Of a stretch of DNA of 37,849 nucleotides, positions 33,529 to 37,849 are shown in pieces (positions within the stretch are counted from its first letter, which is position 1; each line of letters starts with the position of its first letter). Below the pieces are notes generated by a model. It saw only the letters and a program-made list of their open reading frames with translations. It searched no databases and was not told the DNA's origin. This DNA is from an uncultured Prevotellaceae bacterium (GTDB lineage Bacteria > Bacteroidota > Bacteroidia > Bacteroidales > Bacteroidaceae): positions 1 through 37,849 of the forward strand of contig CACXUV010000011.1 of assembly GCA_902770845.1 (NCBI GenBank), in the 5' to 3' direction. Made by a program: the position numbers and the translations under genes.

Positions 33529-33559
33529 CAATTCGTAAAATTCGCGTAATTCGTAGTAG
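33529..33559 (-). repeat. Right inverted-repeat arm of the korA/korB cassette
   Basis: Reads CAATTCGTAAAATTCGCG then TAATTCGTAGTAG on the plus strand; its reverse complement matches 33049-33079. It lies 17 bp before the korB start codon. Confidence 0.8.
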
Positions 33560-33576
33560 AAAAAAAATAAGAAGTT

Positions 33577-34584
33577 ATGAGTAATTACAGTGCAAGTGAT
33601 TTCAAGAAGGGGCAGCCCAGGTGGTGTCCTGGTTGTGGTGACCACTTCTTCCTGGCCTCGCTGCATAAGGCCATGGCCGAAATTGGCGTGGCTCCAGAGA
33701 ATGTGGCCGTGATCAGCGGCATTGGCTGCAGCAGCCGTCTGCCCCACTACATGGCCACCTACGGCATGAACACCATTCACGGTCGTGCAGCCGCCATTGC
33801 CACTGGTGCCAAGGTGGCCAACCCCAAGCTCACGGTATGGCAGGTGAGTGGCGACGGCGACGGCCTGGCCATCGGCGGCAACCACTTCATTCATGCCAAC
33901 CGCCGCAACATCGACCTGAACATGATTCTGCTGAACAACCGCATCTACGGTCTGACGAAGGGACAGTACTCGCCGACGAGCCCCCGTGGCTTTGTGTCGA
34001 AGTCGAGCCCCTACGGCACGGTGGAAGACCCGTTCCGCCCTGCCGAGCTGTGCTTTGGCGCTCGCGGCCACTTCTTTGCCCGCTGCGTGGCCACCGATAC
34101 CAAGGGCAGCGTGGAGGTGCTGAAGGCCGCATACGAGCACAAGGGTGCGTCGGTGACAGAGGTGCTGCAGAACTGCGTGATCTTCAACGACCACTGCCAC
34201 GACATTGTTTACAACAACGAGGGCCGCAAGAAGAATGCCATCTACGTGCGCCACGGCGAGAAACTGGTGTTCGGCGAGAACCAGGAGTTCGGTCTGGTGC
34301 AGCAGGGCTTCGGCCTGAAGGTGGTGGAGATTGGCAAGGACGGCTACACGCTGGACGATGTGCTGGTGCACGATGCCCACTGCGAAGACAACACCTTGCA
34401 GCTGAAGCTGGCCATGATGTCGCCCGAAGACGGATTCCCCATTGCCCTGGGTGTGATTCGCGACGTGGAGGCTCCCACCTACAACGACGCCGTTCACGCT
34501 CAGATTGCTGAGGTGAGCGCACAGAAGAAGTATCACAACTTCAGCGAACTACTGGAGACAAACGACATCTGGGAGGTGAAGTAA
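33577..34584 (+). CDS. korB: 2-oxoacid:ferredoxin oxidoreductase beta subunit
   Basis: A 335-residue TPP-binding subunit that works with the KorA-type protein encoded upstream. Landmarks are RWCPGCGDHFFLASLHKA, ISGIGCSSRLPHYM, HGRAAAIATGAKVANP, the TPP-Mg motif VSGDGDGLAIGGNHFIHANRR and LNNRIYGLTKGQYSPTSP. The last phrase is characteristic of the 2-oxoglutarate and branched-chain 2-oxoacid ferredoxin oxidoreductases. There is no separate delta (ferredoxin-like) subunit in the window. Its start lies just after the right end of the GxxExxY cassette; expression probably depends on readthrough from korA or on a signal in the cassette. A strong terminator follows. Confidence 0.94.
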   Translation: MSNYSASDFKKGQPRWCPGCGDHFFLASLHKAMAEIGVAPENVAVISGIGCSSRLPHYMATYGMNTIHGRAAAIATGAKVANPKLTVWQVSGDGDGLAIGGNHFIHANRRNIDLNMILLNNRIYGLTKGQYSPTSPRGFVSKSSPYGTVEDPFRPAELCFGARGHFFARCVATDTKGSVEVLKAAYEHKGASVTEVLQNCVIFNDHCHDIVYNNEGRKKNAIYVRHGEKLVFGENQEFGLVQQGFGLKVVEIGKDGYTLDDVLVHDAHCEDNTLQLKLAMMSPEDGFPIALGVIRDVEAPTYNDAVHAQIAEVSAQKKYHNFSELLETNDIWEVK

Positions 34585-34618
34585 GCAAGCGGTTGCATCA
34601 CCTTTCAGGCTATTTCGC

Positions 34619-34674
34619 AGCGTGGTTCAGACCCTATCATCAAATGATTTCGTCTGAACCACGCTACTTTTTTT
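34619..34674 (+). terminator. Strong rho-independent terminator after korB
   Basis: A 14-bp perfect stem AGCGTGGTTCAGAC (34619-34632) with GTCTGAACCACGCT (34652-34665), a 19-nt loop, then AC and seven T. Confidence 0.9.
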
Positions 34675-34722
34675 ATAAGTAACAAATCAAAATTATCTTA
34701 TACAACGCGCTCACCACGGATG

Positions 34723-36651
34723 CTAACGAACCACCTTGGTCGTCACCACCGTTCCGTCGGCCTTTCTCACCGTCTTCAGCACCAGTCCCTTGTGGCTGGC
34801 AGACACCTGACGGCCCATCAGGTCGGTATAGGAAACGCTGCCGGTGGCGGTTGAGGCAACGCCGTCAATGGCGGCCGACGATTGCGGAACTGCAATCCAC
34901 GTTACAGTCGACTCGTGTCGCTCGTCGCCACCCGTGTAGACGCATTGCACGCCAATGCGCTCAGCCTGCTGCATGTCGGCATAGAAATAAACGGCCGAAC
35001 CAGCCAGGTAGAAGTCGAAGCCATCGCCAAAGTTATAAGGCACCAGCGTCATGGGCTCGGCAAGGTTCTGATAGACAGCAGGCGTGAAGGTGTAGAGCTG
35101 TTGCTGTCCGCCCTGTTCCACGTAGAGCTGATAGCCCAGCTTGTCGGTGAGCAAGCCTTCGCCGCCGGTGCCCTGCACGGGAATGTCGAGCTGCAAGAGT
35201 CCGTAGCCCACCTCAGCATCATAGGGCTGCAGCGCCACAATCGTGGGAGCCTGCGGCGTGGCGGCGCGATTGCTGATTTTTGAGAGGCGCACGCCAGCCA
35301 GAAACTCATAAGGATTGATTTGCGAAGCCTGGCTGTTCAGTGCAATCAGGTCGCGGCAAGCATAGGACTGGTTCTGGGCATCATAGCTGAAGGTGGCCTC
35401 ATCGAGCCACGTGGCATTCGTCGTGGGATAGTTGGCAGCGGCAAAGAAGAAGTCGTAGCTCATGCCCAGGGGCGTCTGGTAGGAGCCGTAGTACTGGCCC
35501 GATGCAAACGTGAGCTCGCCGTCGCTGGCATTGCGCTGGCCCTTGATCCAAGCCTGGGGCATGGTGCGGCACAGGCCCTGCACGTAGACACTGGCCCCGC
35601 TGAAGCCCAGTCGCACGTTGTAGCGCACGCTCTTGGTGTCCCATCCCTCGTCGCCGAAGAAGATGTTGGTGCCCGTCAGAGCATATTCGCTGGTAGAAAG
35701 GGCCTCGGGCGGCGTCACCGTCTCAGGCTTGGGCGCGTCGGGCCTGTCGGTTTTCACGATGGTGGCGGCCGTGAAATAGCCCAGTGCGCGGTTCTCGGTC
35801 AGTCCGGCGTTGAGCACCAGCCAGTTGTTGCCCAGCGTGAACGTGGCGTTGGCCTCGTCATAGTAGAACACAATGTCGCCCAGGGTGTTGCTTTCGCCCA
35901 GTCCCATATAATAAATGGTGTCGTCGCCATAGCTGCCCACCTCCTGTCCACGGGCAAAGGTGGCCACACTGCCACTGAGCGTGCCGCGCATCCAGGTGTT
36001 GCCCTTGATGGGATTGGGGAAGTTGAAGTAGACGCTCTTCCCGACAAAGGCCACCTGCATCTGCTCCGTGTCCGACTCGGTCTCGCCGCCCGCCGTGAAG
36101 GTGTAGCTGATGGTCCACTGCTCCTTCACAGCCTCGTCGGGCGGTGTCTGTCCCTGCTGCTGTGGGTCGGGGTCGGTCTGCTGTGCCTGTCGCGAAATGG
36201 TGAGCTGCGAGAAGTAGGCAGCATAGTTCACGGCCGTGGTGCCGTTGTTGAGCAGCAAGTACATGTTGCTGAGCGACAGCACGCCGGCCGCTGCGTCATA
36301 GTCGAACACCACATCGACCACCTGACCGTCGGCAGAACCAGCCATGCAGTAGGTCACGCCGCCATACGAGCCAATCGTCTGTCCCTTGGCAAACGTGGCC
36401 TTGTCAGCCTCTACGGTGCCCTTCACCCAGGTGGCTCCGGTGATGGGGTTCAGCAGGTTCAGATAGACGTCGCTGCCCACGAAGGCCACCTGCATGGGCT
36501 CGGTGTCGGCCTCGGTGCCATAAGCCGAGGTCATGGAGTAGCTGGCCTGCCACGTCTCGATGGTGGCATCGGCAGGGGGCGTGTTCTGCCCCACAGCCAT
36601 GATTGCTGAGCAAAGCATGGCCAGCAGTGCGATTGCAAGCTGTTTTCTCAT
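34723..36651 (-). CDS. Secreted repeat protein with type IX sorting-like C-terminus, function unknown
   Basis: A 642-residue exported protein that I do not recognise by function. The start at 36651 gives the signal peptide MRKQLAIALLAMLCSAIMAVGQ; the long upstream extension in the same frame runs through repeats and is rejected. Three diverged copies of a domain of about 130 residues are visible at about 30-155, 175-300 and 318-460. Shared features are AFVGSDVYLNLLNP, AFVGKSVYFNFPNP and GFSGASVYVQGL, then a W-(V/M/I)-(K/R)-G and TFA-x-GQ-x-x-GSY. A Pro/Gln-rich linker separates the first two. The last 45 residues (DLMGRQVSASHKGLVLK, then a DG turn and KVVR) resemble a type A sorting domain for type IX secretion. 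It is preceded by its own promoter. Confidence 0.85.
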   Translation of the reverse strand: MRKQLAIALLAMLCSAIMAVGQNTPPADATIETWQASYSMTSAYGTEADTEPMQVAFVGSDVYLNLLNPITGATWVKGTVEADKATFAKGQTIGSYGGVTYCMAGSADGQVVDVVFDYDAAAGVLSLSNMYLLLNNGTTAVNYAAYFSQLTISRQAQQTDPDPQQQGQTPPDEAVKEQWTISYTFTAGGETESDTEQMQVAFVGKSVYFNFPNPIKGNTWMRGTLSGSVATFARGQEVGSYGDDTIYYMGLGESNTLGDIVFYYDEANATFTLGNNWLVLNAGLTENRALGYFTAATIVKTDRPDAPKPETVTPPEALSTSEYALTGTNIFFGDEGWDTKSVRYNVRLGFSGASVYVQGLCRTMPQAWIKGQRNASDGELTFASGQYYGSYQTPLGMSYDFFFAAANYPTTNATWLDEATFSYDAQNQSYACRDLIALNSQASQINPYEFLAGVRLSKISNRAATPQAPTIVALQPYDAEVGYGLLQLDIPVQGTGGEGLLTDKLGYQLYVEQGGQQQLYTFTPAVYQNLAEPMTLVPYNFGDGFDFYLAGSAVYFYADMQQAERIGVQCVYTGGDERHESTVTWIAVPQSSAAIDGVASTATGSVSYTDLMGRQVSASHKGLVLKTVRKADGTVVTTKVVR

Positions 36652-36680
36652 GTCGTTTCGTTTTCTTTTGTTTACGGTTG

Positions 36681-36688
36681 CAAAAGTA
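36681..36688 (-). promoter_or_regulatory. Promoter -7 box of the secreted repeat protein (TACTTTTG)
   Basis: The minus strand reads GCATACTTTTGCAACC, matching TAnnTTTG, about 29 nt before the start codon. Confidence 0.6.
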
Positions 36689-36802
36689 TGCAATAATCTT
36701 CCGCTTTGAAACAATTTGACGTTAATATTGTTTAAACCGCCAACTTTTTGCCAAAGCGCCTCACCCCTGCCCCGTCGCTGACAGAAGCAGGGCGAGGGCA
36801 AG

Positions 36803-36856
36803 CGCAACGGGGCCCCCGCAATTTCGATAAAGCGGACAAAAAAAATTTTGAAAATA
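36803..36856. repeat. 54-bp block shared with 16441-16494
   Basis: See 16441-16494: about 43 of 54 positions identical. Here it lies just before a perfect hairpin and the fourth GC-rich array, in the 787-bp spacer between the secreted protein and pckA. No gene is visible in that spacer. Confidence 0.75.
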
Positions 36857-36858
36857 GA

Positions 36859-36890
36859 GCGTGAAACACTGTATGTCGAGTGTTTCACGC
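36859..36890. promoter_or_regulatory. Perfect 12-bp inverted repeat between divergent genes
   Basis: GCGTGAAACACT (36859-36870) and AGTGTTTCACGC (36879-36890) with an 8-nt loop. A run of T lies about 11 bases beyond on the plus strand, and an A run (T on the minus strand) on the other side, so a bidirectional terminator or a protein-binding site are both possible. Confidence 0.45.
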
Positions 36891-36938
36891 AGTTTCCGCC
36901 ATTTTTTTTTTGACGCGCCAGACCCCCACAGCCCCAAC

Positions 36939-37050
36939 GGGGGCCCCGTTGCAGCACAATGAGGGCGAGACTGCACGGCAACGGGGCCCAGATTGCCACA
37001 CAACGGGGCCCAAATTGCTGTGCAACGGGGCCCCGATTGGCAGACCACGG
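36939..37050 (+). repeat. GC-rich ~22-bp intergenic array, copy 4
   Basis: Five units of 21-22 bp, with cores such as GGCCCCGTTGCAGCACAAT, GGCCCAGATTGCCACACAAC and GGCCCAAATTGCTGTGCAAC. The downstream tail TCAAAACTCGA at 37125-37135 matches that of the array at 16546. Confidence 0.9.
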
Positions 37051-37350
37051 AAGAAGAAGGGCAGACCGCCCGGCCATCCCTTCACGCGAAAACAGCTGGC
37101 TTTCAGCCATTTGCGCGAAGGGCTTCAAAACTCGATAATTTGCGGCCAAAGGCATGGTTGGTCGCCGCAAAACGATTCTCGCGCCCGTTCAGCCATGAAA
37201 TCGAGCCACCACAATGGCATGACCATTTTTTTGGCATGTCAGAATGACAAAACAGCCCCACAAGCATTTGTTTTTAAATACTTTAACCAAAAAAACGCTT
37301 AATTGGAACAAAAAAAAAGCAACACGCAACCGCAACTCTCATTTTTTTCG

Positions 37351-37358
37351 TACCTTTG
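37351..37358 (+). promoter_or_regulatory. Promoter -7 box of pckA (TACCTTTG)
   Basis: TTTTTTTCGTACCTTTGCACG matches TAnnTTTG and lies about 80 nt before the pckA ATG, leaving an AT-rich leader. Confidence 0.65.
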
Positions 37359-37438
37359 CACGCGAAATAGAGAAAGTGCCTTTTTATAAAAATAGGTAGA
37401 AAGTAAATTCACAATCAAAAAAATACAAGTAAAAAACA

Positions 37439-37849
37439 ATGGCAAAGTTAGATCTTACAAAGTATGGAATCACCGGTTCGAAGGTGATTGCCCACAACCC
37501 GTCGTATGAGTTCCTCTTCGCAGAGGAGACCAAGGCCGAGCTGACTGGCTATGACAAGGGCCAGAACACCGAGCTGAACGCAGTGAACGTGATGACCGGC
37601 ATCTACACCGGCCGCTCGCCCAAGGACAAGTACATCGTTGACGATGCCCAGAGCCACGACAAGGTGTGGTGGACCACCGACGAATATAAGAACGACAACC
37701 ACCCCATGAGCGAAGAGGTGTGGAAGCAGGTGAAGGAAATCGCCATCAAGGAGCTGTGCAACAAAGAGCTGTATGTGGTCGATGCCTTCTGCGGCGCCAA
37801 CGAGGCCACTCGCCTGGCCGTGCGCTTCATCGTGGAGGTGGCCTGGCAG
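37439..37849 (+). CDS. pckA: Phosphoenolpyruvate carboxykinase (ATP), 3' end beyond window
   Basis: Partial gene: 137 codons from the ATG at 37439 to the window end without a stop. The N-terminus MAKLDLTKYGITG, then HNPSYEFLFAEETKAELTGY, NVMTGIYTGRSPKDKYIV and VVDAFCGANEATRLAVRFI match ATP-dependent PEP carboxykinase. The RSPKDK stretch is part of the substrate-binding region. In succinate-producing Bacteroidales this enzyme carboxylates PEP to oxaloacetate with ATP formation. It has a clear own promoter and a spacer rich in repeats upstream. Confidence 0.96.
   Translation, partial: MAKLDLTKYGITGSKVIAHNPSYEFLFAEETKAELTGYDKGQNTELNAVNVMTGIYTGRSPKDKYIVDDAQSHDKVWWTTDEYKNDNHPMSEEVWKQVKEIAIKELCNKELYVVDAFCGANEATRLAVRFIVEVAWQ

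Larger units (their letters stand above)
33049..33559. mobile_element. Putative GxxExxY cassette with ~31-bp inverted repeat ends, between korA and korB
   Basis: The left end 33049-33079 and the reverse complement of the right end 33529-33559 align over 31 bp with about 27 identities, both beginning CTACTACGAATTA and containing further ACGAATT heptamers. The ends enclose a single AT-richer gene. No target duplication is evident. Mobility is inference; the inverted ends and position inside a normally adjacent gene pair are seen directly. Confidence 0.55.

Noticed and set aside
33041-33577. Target-site duplication around the korA-korB cassette
   Set aside because: I compared the bases outside both arms and found no matching direct repeat, so transposition with duplication is not supported.
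36652-37170. N-terminal extension of the secreted repeat protein's reading frame
   Set aside because: The extension runs through the GC-rich array and the 54-bp block. A clear signal peptide and promoter fix the start at 36651.
1-37849. tRNA or rRNA genes and known riboswitches
   Set aside because: No cloverleaf-like segment, rRNA signature or familiar riboswitch core was seen in the spacers; short or unusual RNAs cannot be excluded by eye.

Overview
The window comes from a high-GC member of the Bacteroidales, most likely Prevotellaceae. The evidence is a complete porP-gldKLMN type IX secretion block, a 2-oxoacid:ferredoxin oxidoreductase whose gamma domain is fused to the alpha chain, ATP-dependent PEP carboxykinase, anaerobic ribonucleotide reductase, and promoters of the Bacteroidetes TAnnTTTG type. 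Genus-level assignment is inference. No rRNA, tRNA, CRISPR array or conventional insertion sequence was recognised.

Layout. (1) 1-7153, plus strand: 3' part of porP, then gldK, gldL, gldM, gldN and a PorT-like outer-membrane barrel gene, closed by a hairpin terminator at 7428-7463. (2) 7583-8938, minus: miaB. (3) 9131-10720, plus: a YitT-family membrane protein and a hemolysin III/PAQR protein. (4) 10769-16313, minus: an apparent operon of acetyl-CoA hydrolase/CoA-transferase, a GH43-type lipoprotein and a GH2 beta-galactosidase-type enzyme. (5) 16987-17832, plus: a DUF3737 protein, followed by a GxxExxY nuclease-fold gene and a 25-bp tandem array. (6) 18568-23622, plus: PatB/MalY C-S lyase, C_GCAxxG_C_C protein, OPT transporter and GH28 polygalacturonase-like enzyme in close succession. 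(7) 23639-25387, minus: Na/Pi cotransporter with a PhoU-like tail. (8) 25509-27170, plus: a TGS/uridine-kinase-like protein. (9) 27675-30871, plus: nrdD-nrdG-Fur family regulator, abutting or overlapping. (10) 31188-34584, plus: korA and korB, split by a second GxxExxY gene and ended by a strong terminator. (11) 34723-36651, minus: a secreted repeat protein with a C-terminus resembling a type IX sorting domain. (12) 37439 to the window end, plus: start of pckA.

How the genes fit together: the first block builds the type IX export machine, and the protein at 34723-36651 is a candidate cargo. The glycoside hydrolases suggest plant or host glycan use. The CoA-transferase, korAB, PEP carboxykinase and NrdDG fit anaerobic succinate/acetate-type fermentation.

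The most unusual content is in the spacers. Two unrelated GxxExxY genes are each bracketed by their own inverted short repeats, and one of these cassettes separates korA from korB. Four intergenic arrays of a related GC-rich unit of about 22 bp lie at about 7.3, 16.6, 27.3 and 37.0 kb. Two of them sit in a shared composite element of about 330 bp between divergent genes. Two further arrays of about 22-bp units with different sequences occur between gldL and gldM and upstream of korA. I do not recognise these arrays as a described repeat family.
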